Shown here one piece after another: positions 8,923 to 18,539 of a DNA stretch of 64,000 nucleotides. Made by a program: the position numbers and the translations under genes. How positions within the stretch are numbered: the stretch's first letter is position 1; each line of letters starts with the position of its first letter. A model generated the notes under the pieces. The model saw only the letters and a program-made list of their open reading frames with translations, was not told the DNA's origin and did no database searches. Source of the stretch: Carpediemonas membranifera (lineage: Eukaryota; Fornicata); NCBI GenBank assembly GCA_019828565.1, contig JAHDYR010000029.1:115509-179508 (forward strand), read 5' to 3'.

Positions 8923-9984
8923 TCAATCCGAGTCAACCTCAAAATCGTCCTCGAACTCGCCGTCATCCGCCTTCACCGCTGGACTGGCGATCGCGGGCGA
9001 CGTCTCCGCCAGGGGAGACCGGACCTTGGCCTCTGTCTTGTCGACTGTAGTCAGGGGCGAGGTCTGGCTGCCCGACCGAGAGTGGCCCTTCCCCCCCCGC
9101 CTTGCCTTCAGAGCAGGGGAGAATTCAGCCGCCTCCTGCAAGTGCGTCGCCGTCTTGACATGTGCCTGGAGGGCGGCGTTCGCTTCAGTCAGTCTGGCGA
9201 TCTTCTGCTCGGCATGCTTCAGCTGGAGCTCGAGCCTCTTTGTCGCGCTGACCTTGGAGTGCTCGAGGCTCTTGACCCGCTGGCTGACCTTATCCCGCTC
9301 GACCCTGAACTCCTCTCTCTCCTTGCTCAGGGCGCTGAACTTCTCCAGGGCAGCAGTGGCCGCCTCCACCGAGTCCGTCCCCGTGCACTGCAGCAGCGTC
9401 GCCTGCAGCCCCCGGTATTTCTCGGTCACCTTGGCGTAGGCCAGCTTCACCTTTCGGGCTGCGTTCTCGTCGACCCGGGACGACTGCTGCTGCCTTATCG
9501 AAAGCTTCAGTGCCCGGATCTCGTTCTGGTAGGCCTGGACCATCTGGTGTGGCTCGGCGAGCTGCTCGTCGTACCGTGTCAGGGCCTTCTCCTGCTCTCG
9601 CTGCACCCGCTTCAGCGCCTTGTTCTCGTCGAGGATCTTCTTCATGTTGATCCTGAGCTCCTTCACCTTGTTCTCAAGGCCTGTGATGGTCTCGGCGGCA
9701 ACACTGTACTGCTGGACCTGCCGCGAGAGACGGGCGTTGTCTCGGCGGATAATCGCCATCTTCTTCTCCCAGATGGACGACATCGAGCGCGTCGATGACG
9801 GACGGCTCTCAGTGTCACTCTTGTGCTTCAGCTGGTTCGTAAGGTGGTCTACTTTCGTCCGAAGCTTCAAATTTTCAGATCGGAGCCGTTCAAGCTCGGC
9901 AGAGGCTTCGTTCGTACCACCTTGTTCATTTTCGCTTTCCGAAATCTCATCTACCTCAAAGTCATCGTCGTAATCGGACGTCAT
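8923..9984 (-). CDS. Lebercilin (LCA5)-domain coiled-coil protein
   Basis: 353 residues, almost entirely coiled coil from about 25 to 280. The block ENKALKRVQREQEKALTRYD followed by NEIRALKLSIRQQQ matches the conserved core of the lebercilin domain, where human LCA5 has ENKTLKRLQHRQEKAL. Lebercilin acts in ciliary/axonemal transport with IFT proteins, so a ciliary role is expected. The C-terminal 70 residues are Ser/Pro/basic and disordered. An acidic motif, DDFEVD, occurs both near the N terminus and at the extreme C terminus. ATG 9984 is the first Met and opens the acidic motif. It is co-oriented with the vWA gene 162 bp downstream. Confidence 0.8.
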   Translation of the reverse strand: MTSDYDDDFEVDEISESENEQGGTNEASAELERLRSENLKLRTKVDHLTNQLKHKSDTESRPSSTRSMSSIWEKKMAIIRRDNARLSRQVQQYSVAAETITGLENKVKELRINMKKILDENKALKRVQREQEKALTRYDEQLAEPHQMVQAYQNEIRALKLSIRQQQSSRVDENAARKVKLAYAKVTEKYRGLQATLLQCTGTDSVEAATAALEKFSALSKEREEFRVERDKVSQRVKSLEHSKVSATKRLELQLKHAEQKIARLTEANAALQAHVKTATHLQEAAEFSPALKARRGGKGHSRSGSQTSPLTTVDKTEAKVRSPLAETSPAIASPAVKADDGEFEDDFEVDSD

Positions 9985-10261
9985 GCGTCTGTTCGTGCCT
10001 CGAGGCCAAAATATCCGTGCAGTTTATGCTAAAAGATGATGAGCTCTCCTGTTTTGACCATTTATGACAGCTCCTGTCATTACTATAGTACCCCAGCCGC
10101 GGCTCAAACGATGACCAGCTCACTGTGGAGGCGGTAACATCCCCGGTGAGCCGGCCTTTTCTATTTGATGCGTATCCCTACTGGCAGCACCGATCTCAAC
10201 ACCGTCTCTCTCGACCCCACTGAAGCACCAGTCACCAGTCATCATACCACCCCGCATTTAC

Positions 10262-10970
10262 CTAGTACCGCCTACCGCTGTCGTTGAGCGCGGCGATTCG
10301 TGGTCTCTGCTCCATCCTGACCCGCCATTCCGACAGACCCGGGAACGACGCCAGGGCAAGAGGCACCTCGCGGTCAATGGCCTCGAGTGCGCTGAACAGG
10401 GAGATGTCGGCCAGGGTGAGGGTGTCACCGACGATGTAGAGGGGATGGGCCCTCGCCTCAAACCGGGCAGACAGCAAGCGGAGCTTGGGCTCGAGGTACT
10501 CTGTGTAAATGGACAGGGTGCGTGCACATACGTATACCGAACTCAGTTTTCTTACCAGCAACGGTGTAGTCCGTCGCCCCGCCCTCCTTGGCGGCCATGA
10601 AGTCCGCCCCCCACATCTCACGGGTCAGATCCGCCGTGGTATCCACCCACATGTTCACCTCAGCCTGCTCCTGTGGGGTGGTGCCGGTGTAGCCAAGGAG
10701 GGTGCCGAGGAAACGGTAGATGGGCAGGTCGCCGGAGATGCGGAGGGAACCGGCCTCGATCATCGGGAGATCGCCAAATGGGGACATTTCACGCACCTTG
10801 CGAGATGGGAGAGCTTTTCCGAGAAGCATTTCCTCATAGCCGATCTCTGCTTCAGCCAGAAGCTGTGTGATGGTTGTGATAAGAGTACATACCAGCCGAA
10901 GCTTGTCACAAACGCCACGAGCAGGGAAGTAGAACAGTTTAAGCGCAGATTTGACGTCAGTTATGCTCAT
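10262..10970 (-). CDS. Glutathione S-transferase (three exons)
   Basis: Exons on minus are 10893-10970, 10532-10862 and 10262-10500, giving 215 residues, the usual cytosolic GST size. The N-terminal thioredoxin fold starts LKLFYFPARGVCDKLRLLLA, with the cis-Pro motif DLPMIEAG and then SGDLPIYRFL. The C-terminal helical domain includes YIVGDTLTLADISLFSALEAI, the conserved N-capping/hydrophobic staple region (TLADIS). Unspliced, intron 1 would insert ten residues into the first helix (LRL|LLAEAEIGYEE), and intron 2 shifts the frame, so both are required. An alternative donor for intron 2 at 10537 (GTATAC, 37 nt) is possible. It conjugates glutathione or acts as a GSH-dependent isomerase; substrate class is not clear. 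Confidence 0.85.
10501..10531 (-). other. Spliceosomal intron 2 of the GST gene (31 nt)
   Basis: Starts GTATGT and ends TTACACAG on minus; phase 1. Needed to join the two GST frames. A donor six bases upstream (GTATAC) would also keep frame. Confidence 0.7.
10863..10892 (-). other. Spliceosomal intron 1 of the GST gene (30 nt)
   Basis: Starts GTATGT and ends TCACACAG on minus; phase 0. Its removal restores the canonical GST helix between LRL and LLAEAE. Confidence 0.8.
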
Positions 10971-11264
10971 TGCTTCCTTCTAGGTTCTTCTTTGCTTCTT
11001 GAAGCTTTCCGGCGTGCGCTTTATGGCCGACTCACGACCGACTGTCTGTCGGGGTCGGGACAACGGACATGGCTTAGTCTGTGGCGTACTGGACAGGCCT
11101 CAGTACACAGTTATGATTAGTCCATCGTTTAGACCCCAATCCCATCGATGTCTCCCGGGCCCATCTCAGCCAGGAGTCTGGGACTGTAAAGCACTCCATG
11201 TCATCCCCACCGCTGCCCTCATCCCGTGCCCTGACATCGTCGTTTGGTGCAGTTTGGTTCAACA

Positions 11265-11942
11265 ATGGCGCTAACACAGAAGGATGTATTACGAATTTCG
11301 CGGAACTATGATATGAGCACTGTGTTTCGTTTGAACGTTAAAGGGCGCAATATCAGTGACTGTTCTGTCCTGGCGCAATGCCCCAGTCTCAAGGAGCTTT
11401 GTCTCGACAATAACTCCATCACCAACCTCGAATGCCTCACCAAAATGCCTGAACTCGAAGTACTAACCGCTGTGAACAACCAAATCACCACGCTTCCTCC
11501 CCTGACCGGCACATCGATTCAAACCCTTGTCCTGAGCAACAATCCCGTGCCATTTGACGCGGTCCTCGTCGCCGTGTCGGGAATGGAGACACTCCGGACA
11601 CTGTACATGGGCTACACACCAGACCTGACCGATGACGAGGAGCAGGCGCTCATGTACGCATGCCCCAGCCTGCTGTCGATCAATGGCAAGAGGGTCAAGG
11701 TGGTGAGACGGGACGCCCTCTCCCGGGAGGTCATAGAGGCATACACCGTGCCGGAGCCCCCCGAGAGGCTCTCCCCCATCCCCGTCGACAGTCTATTCCC
11801 CACGGTCCCCTGGGTCGACGAGGCCGCGTGGACCCCTCCCCAGTGGGGGGCAGGGGTGGCTGAGGATGAGGTGCTTGGAGAGGAGGTAGCCGGGCTGGAG
11901 AAGGATGTGGGGGAACTGCTTGACCTTGCTGGGGTGAAATGA
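11265..11942 (+). CDS. SDS22-type leucine-rich repeat protein
   Basis: 225 residues from ATG 11265; a TTG seven codons upstream is not needed. About five short LRRs of the SDS22/LC1 kind occupy residues 20-145, for example SLKELCLDNNSITNLECL and ELEVLTAVNNQITTLPPL. An LRR-cap-like stretch ends in LLSINGKRV. The C-terminal 80 residues are acidic and Pro-rich. Such proteins are adaptors in ciliary dynein assembly or PP1 regulation, but nothing here picks a specific ortholog. Confidence 0.7.
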   Translation: MALTQKDVLRISRNYDMSTVFRLNVKGRNISDCSVLAQCPSLKELCLDNNSITNLECLTKMPELEVLTAVNNQITTLPPLTGTSIQTLVLSNNPVPFDAVLVAVSGMETLRTLYMGYTPDLTDDEEQALMYACPSLLSINGKRVKVVRRDALSREVIEAYTVPEPPERLSPIPVDSLFPTVPWVDEAAWTPPQWGAGVAEDEVLGEEVAGLEKDVGELLDLAGVK

Positions 11943-12328
11943 GTGGATCAAAGATCGTGACAACAGGGTCGGGGGAGCCGCACCCTGCACACTGGCAGGC
12001 TATTGTATGTATAGTACGGTCAAGCGATGTAAACCGTTGACCAAAGTGGACCAGTTTGTTTCCGATATCACGGATACCAATCGAACAGAAATAGACTGGA
12101 CATAGACACCGGTAGACACCGTTAGCGGTACCAGCGTTGACGTGACCTTAGTAAAACGAAGACGATGAGACAATGCGAGAGATATTGTGATGTTGCATCT
12201 GCCATGCAGGAAATGAGTTTGTGAGGGTTCTGAACAAGAAAGACTCTCAGCCGAGTTAAGAAGATTATGGAGGATGACGACAGGCCAGAATTAAACACCC
12301 GACTGGCGTTTTTTTGAACCATTTTCAA

Positions 12329-12350
12329 TGTTGCGCAGTATAAACACATT
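12329..12350 (+). repeat. 22-bp dispersed repeat, copy 1
   Basis: Begins TGTTGCGCAGTATAAACACA and is identical to 12494-12515. Flanks of the two copies are unrelated. Confidence 0.85.
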
Positions 12351-12493
12351 TTTCAAACCTCCAAGACAGGGCCTGAAAGGAACGATCAAAGTGCCAAACT
12401 GTACAACATCATCCGTCCGTAGACGAATGTTGGCGGTTAGCCAATTGATGATCCCTACCGACTTAAGACGTGAGTAGGAGGGAGACAGGGCAG

Positions 12494-12536
12494 TGTTGCG
12501 CAGTATAAACACATTGTTCGACCCTTCAATAGCACA
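12494..12536 (+). repeat. 22-bp repeat copy 2 fused to the 31-bp repeat shared with the Fanzor flank
   Basis: 12494-12515 repeats 12329-12350 exactly. The overlapping 31 bp at 12506-12536 occur, reverse-complemented, at 40422-40452, close to the Fanzor remnant. Perhaps a transposon end or solo element; not proven. Confidence 0.8.
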
Positions 12537-12612
12537 TTCAAACTTACCTTAAAATGCTCGTTTGCCGCAGGCACCGCGCCGTTCTATCGCTCTCAACCCA
12601 CTTTTTAGATCA

Positions 12613-14061
12613 ATGGTAACACATCGAGACGATTTCTCGTCCGATGCGCTGGGTATTAGCGATATTGAGGATCCATTGAAGCTATTCCGTTCACATTTTT
12701 CGAACGATGAGGAATCTGCTTCCCTGAACGGAGTTTCATATATTACGCCCCCGTCTCTTCGTCCTTCATTGCATATTGTTGTCCTTTTTGCGCAAGATAC
12801 GCGAGTTTTGATTTACGCCAAGCAATCGATGCAACGCTTTTTGAACCATGGCATCGACTGCTACCTTCAGCGCTCCATCTCGGAGGGAACCTACATCAAG
12901 CACACAAACCTGGTCAAGATCATCGCAGAGAGCCACACCGACTTCCTCTGTGTCATTGGCGACAAGAACTACCGCAACCAGACCATAAGCGCCCGCATTG
13001 ACGAAAAGCTGTGCGAGGTCACGGTCGAGGCCTTCCTGGCATACATCAACCATCACTGGTCCATGCGGGCGGGTGCACTGGACGACGCGTCGCTGACTGA
13101 CCGGGATCTGACCGAGCTGTCGCAGGAGGCGCTGGCCGGCCACATCCAGCAGTTCCTCGACGTACGGTTCTTCCTGGGCAAGTGGAAGCAGTTCTACCGG
13201 GATATGCGTGAGCTGAGCCAACTGAGGCCGCAAGACGGGGTGCTCACTGCCGACCAGGTGGACTTCGTCCGATCGGCCATCAGACACTCCATATCTATCC
13301 ACAGCGACATCGCACACGGCAGGGCGACACTCGCCCGGCTTACAGTGTCGAAGCGGAACATCTGGGAGACGTGCTCGCGGGAGAAGGGGGAGAGCCTCAG
13401 TGCCCCTGAACCCATTTCGCCAGAGGGCGGCCCGCAGGTCTCTAGGTTCTTCAGGCGGCGGGTTGGGTCGTTCCTGCAGTTTGTCCAGGACATCATCTCG
13501 GCGTACGTGACCAAGGAGGCGACACGTGTTATCGGGCCCCGGAACCCCTGGACGGAGTACCTCGACGGCGGCCACATCGACTGGGGCGACGCAGGGATGA
13601 CGCCGAGGTCTGCCATCGACGACACGAGGTCAGCTCACGCCAGCGACGTCCCCTCGGGGTTCGCGCGCGCCTGTCCAGCGACAGCCCAGGACGCGTCGAT
13701 ATTCTCACTGGCCCTGCCCCCCATCCCGGCTGCATTCCACCTCGACGGCATGGTCATGCAGATGCACCTGCAGGCATGGACCGACGCAGTCCGGCGTGTG
13801 GTGTCGGTCCAGCCCGAGATGGCCGGCCACCTCGAAACGCTGCTCCAGGCCTACTCTGCCCGATTGTCCGCCGTCACCAGCACAGACAGCGGCCCTGACC
13901 CCATCCCCTCGACCGGCCCCATGGCGATCGACCTCGGCCCGATCAGTGCGGCCCCTGTCATCCAGCCCGGCCCTTTCAGCCCAGTGTTCGGGATGCAGCA
14001 GGGGGGCATGGACCACGGGGTGCTGCCGGACCCCCCTAACCTGCACCAGTGGTTCGATTAA
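12613..14061 (+). CDS. Protein with an anticodon-binding-like (HGTP) domain
   Basis: 482 residues from ATG 12613; an upstream TTG (12562) and an out-of-frame ATG (12554) are less likely starts. Residues about 50-150 (LHIVVLFAQDTRVLIYAKQS to DFLCVIGDKNYRNQTISARI) resemble the alpha/beta anticodon-binding fold of class II aminoacyl-tRNA synthetases, also found in GCN2 and NCOA5-like proteins: Rossmann strand, helix, then the 'iiG.ke...tv..R' edge. No synthetase catalytic motifs are present. The rest is helical (150-280), then a Pro-rich disordered tail. The family call rests on pattern only; I do not recognise an ortholog. Confidence 0.5.
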   Translation: MVTHRDDFSSDALGISDIEDPLKLFRSHFSNDEESASLNGVSYITPPSLRPSLHIVVLFAQDTRVLIYAKQSMQRFLNHGIDCYLQRSISEGTYIKHTNLVKIIAESHTDFLCVIGDKNYRNQTISARIDEKLCEVTVEAFLAYINHHWSMRAGALDDASLTDRDLTELSQEALAGHIQQFLDVRFFLGKWKQFYRDMRELSQLRPQDGVLTADQVDFVRSAIRHSISIHSDIAHGRATLARLTVSKRNIWETCSREKGESLSAPEPISPEGGPQVSRFFRRRVGSFLQFVQDIISAYVTKEATRVIGPRNPWTEYLDGGHIDWGDAGMTPRSAIDDTRSAHASDVPSGFARACPATAQDASIFSLALPPIPAAFHLDGMVMQMHLQAWTDAVRRVVSVQPEMAGHLETLLQAYSARLSAVTSTDSGPDPIPSTGPMAIDLGPISAAPVIQPGPFSPVFGMQQGGMDHGVLPDPPNLHQWFD

Positions 14062-14301
14062 TGGTTTGACTAAAGCTTTTTGTTTCCATACTTTACTTTA
14101 TGGGTGCAGGATCGCAGGCTGGGTGAAGCTGAGTCGGGCTGAAACGGCATAGCACTAGTGAGAGGCAGCCATATTGCAGCCAAAGAGCACCCATCCATCG
14201 CTCCACAGGCGAGATATTTTGGGCCGTCGGCTGGGTCTCGGGTCGGGATAACCTGCAGGGTAAAACCCGCAACTACCAACCTGTCAAACGAAAAGAATCA
14301 G

Positions 14302-16269
14302 ATGGAACAGCTAATTCCTATTATTAACAGGCTCCAGAGCGTCTTTAAGGTGCTTGCAGTGGATGCACAGATCGATCTCCCCCAGATTGTCGTCGTCGGT
14401 TCTCAGTCGGCCGGTAAGTCCTCCGTTCTTGAGGCTGTCGTCGGCAAGGAGTTCCTTCCAAGAGGATCTGGCATTGTTACCCGCCGTCCTCTTGTTCTGC
14501 AGCTCTACAACATCCCCAAGGCGTCCGATGGCTCCGATAACGAGTACGCCGAGTTTGGACACATCCCCAAGCGCCAGTTCACGGACTTCACGAAGGTCCG
14601 CGATGAGATCACCCACGACACAGACCGTGTCTCTGGCTCCAACAAGGGCATCAGCGCCGAGGCGATCATCCTCCGCGTCTTTAGCTCCCGCGTCGTCAAC
14701 CTCACCCTCGTTGACCTCCCCGGCATCGCTAAGAACCCCGTTGGCGACCAGCCCAAGGACATCGAGGTCCGCATCAAGAACCTTGTCCTCAGCTACATCA
14801 AGAACCCCAACGCCATCATCCTCGCCGTCACGGCGGCCAACACTGACATCGCAACCAGCGACGGCATCCAGATGGCGAGACTTGTCGACCCCGAGGGCAA
14901 GCGCACGGTGGGCGTGCTTACCAAGGTGGACCTGATGGACAAGGGTACTGACGCTGTCGACATCCTCCAGAACCGGCAGTACCCCCTCCAGCACGGTTGG
15001 GTCGCCGTGGTCAACAGGAGTCAGAAGGACATCAACGAGAGCAAGTCCGTGGCCGACTCCCTCAGGGATGAGGCCCTGTTCTTCGAGTCGAATCAGCAGT
15101 ACGCCCCGCTCGCCTCGAGACAGGGTTTGCCCTACCTCGTCAAGCAGCTCAACTTCATCCTCAAGAACCACATCAAGAGTACCATCCCCGAGCTGCGTGC
15201 GAAGATCAACGACATGATGCTGAAAACGGTCCATGAGCTCGAGATCCTTGGCGCCGGTCCCGGTACCAAGAGCCAGAGGTCCAGCATCCTGCTCCGTCTC
15301 ATTAACCAGTTCGCCGCAGACTACGCCGCCGTGATTGAGGGCAACAGTGCTGGTGCTGGCAAGAACGAGCTGTTCGGCGGTGCGCGTATCAGCTACATCT
15401 ACACGGAGGTGCTCAGCTCGATGCTCAACAGACTAGAGCTAGGCAGCATCTCTGAGGGCGAGCTCATCACCGTTGTCCGCAACGCAGCGGGCACGAGCGG
15501 AAGCCTCTTCCCGTCGGAGCACGCCTTCGAGGTCTTCGTTCACCGCGACCTTGCCCGGCTGGAGGGGCCATGCAAGCACTGCCTCGACCTAGTCAGGGAT
15601 GAGCTCTTCAGGATCACGAGGCAGCTGCCCAACGACGAGATGAAGCGGTACGGCGCGCTGACTGCGGCCATCGTTGAGTGTGCCAACGCCCTCATCCGGA
15701 AGCTGTACGCCCCGGCCAAGACGTACCTCACAGACACTCTCCAGTGCGAATTGGCCTACATCAACACGAACCACCCTGACTTCGTCGGGGCGAAGGGGGC
15801 GATGGATAAGGCCATGACGAAGGCCCAGGCCGCTGCCGCCGCACAGGAGGAGGATATGTTCAAGAACACGGCGAAGAAGAGCTCCAAGAGGGGCCTGTCC
15901 TCGGACGCGGTCACCAACGAGCAGGGCCCGGTGATCGACTCTGTGCCGGAGAAGCTCAGGGCGGTCGGACCCATCTCGGGGGCGGAGCGGCTTGCCATTG
16001 ATATGATCCCGGAGTTACTCAAGTCGTATCACGAGATTGAGCGGAAGAAGATCCAGGATATGATTCCCAAGTGTGTGATGTACTTCCTGGTCCGTAAGTC
16101 GATTCAGATGATGCAGCAGGAGCTCACCGTACAGCTGTACCGCGAGGACAAGCTGGAGGAGCTGCTGAACGAGAACCCCGCCATAGCCAAGAAGCGGGCC
16201 GGTTGTCTCGAGATGAAGAAGATCCTCGACAAGGCGCTGGGGATCCTCGGCGATATCAGGGAGATGTAA
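14302..16269 (+). CDS. Dynamin-family GTPase (Drp1/Vps1-like)
   Basis: 655 residues from ATG 14302 (MEQLIPIINRLQ, the canonical dynamin start). GTPase motifs: G1 GSQSAGKSS (residues 33-41), G2 around GSGIVTRRPLVLQL, G3 DLPG, G4 TKVD, G5 VNRS. The middle/stalk region follows, and a GTPase effector domain lies in the last 100 residues (ERLAIDMIPELLKSYHEIER to KILDKALGIL). There is no PH or Pro-rich domain, so it belongs with Drp1/Vps1 rather than endocytic dynamins. It assembles into helices that constrict membranes. A variable insert (about 510-560) lies between stalk and GED as in Drp1. TGTAAA overlaps the stop codon. Confidence 0.95.
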   Translation: MEQLIPIINRLQSVFKVLAVDAQIDLPQIVVVGSQSAGKSSVLEAVVGKEFLPRGSGIVTRRPLVLQLYNIPKASDGSDNEYAEFGHIPKRQFTDFTKVRDEITHDTDRVSGSNKGISAEAIILRVFSSRVVNLTLVDLPGIAKNPVGDQPKDIEVRIKNLVLSYIKNPNAIILAVTAANTDIATSDGIQMARLVDPEGKRTVGVLTKVDLMDKGTDAVDILQNRQYPLQHGWVAVVNRSQKDINESKSVADSLRDEALFFESNQQYAPLASRQGLPYLVKQLNFILKNHIKSTIPELRAKINDMMLKTVHELEILGAGPGTKSQRSSILLRLINQFAADYAAVIEGNSAGAGKNELFGGARISYIYTEVLSSMLNRLELGSISEGELITVVRNAAGTSGSLFPSEHAFEVFVHRDLARLEGPCKHCLDLVRDELFRITRQLPNDEMKRYGALTAAIVECANALIRKLYAPAKTYLTDTLQCELAYINTNHPDFVGAKGAMDKAMTKAQAAAAAQEEDMFKNTAKKSSKRGLSSDAVTNEQGPVIDSVPEKLRAVGPISGAERLAIDMIPELLKSYHEIERKKIQDMIPKCVMYFLVRKSIQMMQQELTVQLYREDKLEELLNENPAIAKKRAGCLEMKKILDKALGILGDIREM

Positions 16270-16412
16270 ACACAGTAAATACGGAGACGGGCAAGCAAGG
16301 GCGTCATTGCTCGGTCAGCCAACGACAAGCGCTGGCCCAATCGGCCAAACGCCACAGCAGTTTTGGAACGAACAAAAGGCGAAAACTGGCCTTGGAAACA
16401 ACACACAGTACA

Positions 16413-18461
16413 ATGGATGACACAACGAACAGCAATATTGGGAGTAATAGCAGGAATGCTGGTGGTTCCTCCTCTTCGATGTCCCTATCGTCGATATTGG
16501 TGCTGCGAAACACTCTCCAGCGCGTCAAGGACGAAGCAAAGGCAAAAGCCGCCGAACAGTCCAAGTTAGGGCAAGAGTTCATGGAGTATGACGTGGATGA
16601 CGAGGATGCGCCCCCATCAGATCAGCCCGCATCCATTGCTGGTGCCGAGGACCGTGATGCGGGCGAATCGTCTGAGGAAGCATGGGTGGAGGCCAGTAGG
16701 CGCAGGCGCTTGTTCGCTACGATCGAAAGTCTGGAGCAGGAGCACCATGCCCTGCGGCAGTCGTTGCGGGCCAGCCGGGGCGCGGCACTAACTCCAATAC
16801 CAGTAGAGGGCGACCCCGCTGTGGGCAAGGTCGCGGGCATCAGTGAGGATGAGCTGGCCAGGGTTCTAGGAGTATCGACACCCACAGCCACAGAGGTTGA
16901 GACCGGGACCAAGTTCAAGGGAGACCTGGCCGCCATGGCCGAGTACAAGGAGAGGGTTGGGACCACGTGGAAGGTGCGGGGGGAGGGCGTGCGGCATGAC
17001 CCGTTTGAGACACTCGACTGGATGAAGTTGATTGAGTCGACTGTGGGGCGGAGTCGTGGGCTCGTGCGGCAGATGTCAGACCTCGAGGCGACGCTGCAGA
17101 GGGAGAGGGAGGAGAGGCTCAGGCTCAGACAGGAGCACGCCGCAGAGCTCACCCGGCTGACCATGAGCCTGCACGGCGGTGTAGCCCAGGTCGACGCTGC
17201 CTCGGACCCGGTGTTGTGGGGAGATGAAGAGGCGAGGGACGATGATGGTAGCAGTGGGATAGACCCAGCTGAGGTGCCCGACAACAGCGGGACAATGGAG
17301 CCCCAGGACGTGGAGCCAGAGGAGGAGATGCCCGAGGAGACTGCGCTGCAGCCCTCTGCAACCGTCTCTCCGCCCCCGGATGACGGGGAGGCTGCTATTC
17401 TCCGGAAGCAGGTGGAGGACCTCCAGTTGCAGCTGGCCGAGGCGAAGTCGACGTCGTCCCAGGCCAAGCTGGAGCTGATTGAGTCCCAGCGCCGTAACGC
17501 CGACCTCAACCGGAAGTATGCCGAGCTCTCCACCCGCAACAGCAGTCTTGCATCGCTGGTGATGGACGCAGAGAACGGCAAGAAGGGCGCGGCAGACGTA
17601 GGGACCCAGACCCCGAAGCCCAAGGACCGGGCGGAACTGCAGGCCCTGCGGCAGCGGGTCCGCGTGCTGGAGAGCGAGAAGGCGAGGATGGTTGAGATCG
17701 TCAAGGGCTTCGACCCGCCCACGACTCGGCAATACATGAGGGCGGTGCCAGCCGAGGAGGGCGACTCGGCCTTCAGGGCTGTGGCGTTCGCACAGGCGTC
17801 CCCGATGTTTGACCGGCCCGCGCTTCAGAGGCTGGTGCAGGGTATGGCGGTCGAGGAGATCAGGCTCCGGCGGCTGCAAGCCAAGGATTCGCTCGGCCTG
17901 CTGCGGGCAGTCGGGCACCACATGTACCTCCTCAACAGCATCGCCAGCGCCCCCTTCGCCGTGCGGGAACTGCGGGGGCTCCAGGAATGGGTGCACACCG
18001 AGGGCCAGACCGACTCCGTCTTCGACAGGATCCTGGCAGGACGGGCGCCGGTCGCCCCGTGCGCCAATATTGTGCGGCGGCTGCAGCGGCATGTCTCAGA
18101 GTACCAGTCCCGCCGGGCCGTGTTTGAGGCCCTCCACTACAGGGAAATCAACAGACTCCTCACCGCACTCAGCAAGGCACCCAGCGCCACTGACATGCCT
18201 AAGTACCTCGCCCCGCTGGGTCCCGCCCAGCTAGACAGGCTCGAGCTCGCGGCAAGGGGCCTCGCCGTAGACTTCGGCGGCCTGCAGCCCGACACCAGGG
18301 CCAGCCTGCTGGGGGCCGTGGTTGAGTACGCTGTGTCCGGGTCGACCCGTGCCATTGACGTGCATCCTCTGGCTAGGGTGACGGAGGGCTTTGGGGACAT
18401 GACTCTCAGCCAGAGCGACGTGCGGCGCCGACTCACAACGCCCGCCAGCATTTACATGTGA
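16413..18461 (+). CDS. Coiled-coil protein of unknown function
   Basis: 682 residues from ATG 16413. Residues 1-25 are Asn/Ser-rich. Coiled coils lie at about 30-55, 90-130, 200-260 and 320-430 (EAAILRKQVEDLQLQLAEAK; DRAELQALRQRVRVLESEKA). An acidic Glu/Pro linker lies between. The C-terminal 230 residues are predicted helical without coiled-coil periodicity and are probably a globular domain. No catalytic motif or membrane segment. Perhaps a cytoskeletal or centrosomal scaffold, but I do not recognise it. Starts 143 bp after dynamin on the same strand. Confidence 0.7.
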   Translation: MDDTTNSNIGSNSRNAGGSSSSMSLSSILVLRNTLQRVKDEAKAKAAEQSKLGQEFMEYDVDDEDAPPSDQPASIAGAEDRDAGESSEEAWVEASRRRRLFATIESLEQEHHALRQSLRASRGAALTPIPVEGDPAVGKVAGISEDELARVLGVSTPTATEVETGTKFKGDLAAMAEYKERVGTTWKVRGEGVRHDPFETLDWMKLIESTVGRSRGLVRQMSDLEATLQREREERLRLRQEHAAELTRLTMSLHGGVAQVDAASDPVLWGDEEARDDDGSSGIDPAEVPDNSGTMEPQDVEPEEEMPEETALQPSATVSPPPDDGEAAILRKQVEDLQLQLAEAKSTSSQAKLELIESQRRNADLNRKYAELSTRNSSLASLVMDAENGKKGAADVGTQTPKPKDRAELQALRQRVRVLESEKARMVEIVKGFDPPTTRQYMRAVPAEEGDSAFRAVAFAQASPMFDRPALQRLVQGMAVEEIRLRRLQAKDSLGLLRAVGHHMYLLNSIASAPFAVRELRGLQEWVHTEGQTDSVFDRILAGRAPVAPCANIVRRLQRHVSEYQSRRAVFEALHYREINRLLTALSKAPSATDMPKYLAPLGPAQLDRLELAARGLAVDFGGLQPDTRASLLGAVVEYAVSGSTRAIDVHPLARVTEGFGDMTLSQSDVRRRLTTPASIYM

Positions 18462-18539
18462 TATAGCGGTTATTTAAACATCTCTCAAAGCTGGTTGGGT
18501 GTGGCAGCCAAGAAATCGTGCAAGATCCTCAAATATTCA

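Larger units (their letters stand above)
11943..12612. other. Gene-free stretch with a repeat cluster
   Basis: About 670 bp of relatively AT-rich sequence between the LRR gene and the next CDS. It holds two direct copies of a 22-bp repeat and a 31-bp segment shared with 40422-40452. No convincing ORF, tRNA or other RNA gene was seen. Confidence 0.6.

Noticed and set aside
12122-12512. Minus ORFs over the 12.3-12.5 kb repeats
   Set aside because: They merely translate the 22-bp repeat twice (FILRN) and have no other protein-like character.
12006-12536. LTR retrotransposon ends
   Set aside because: No reverse transcriptase, primer-binding site or TG...CA ends were seen; the repeats are too short.
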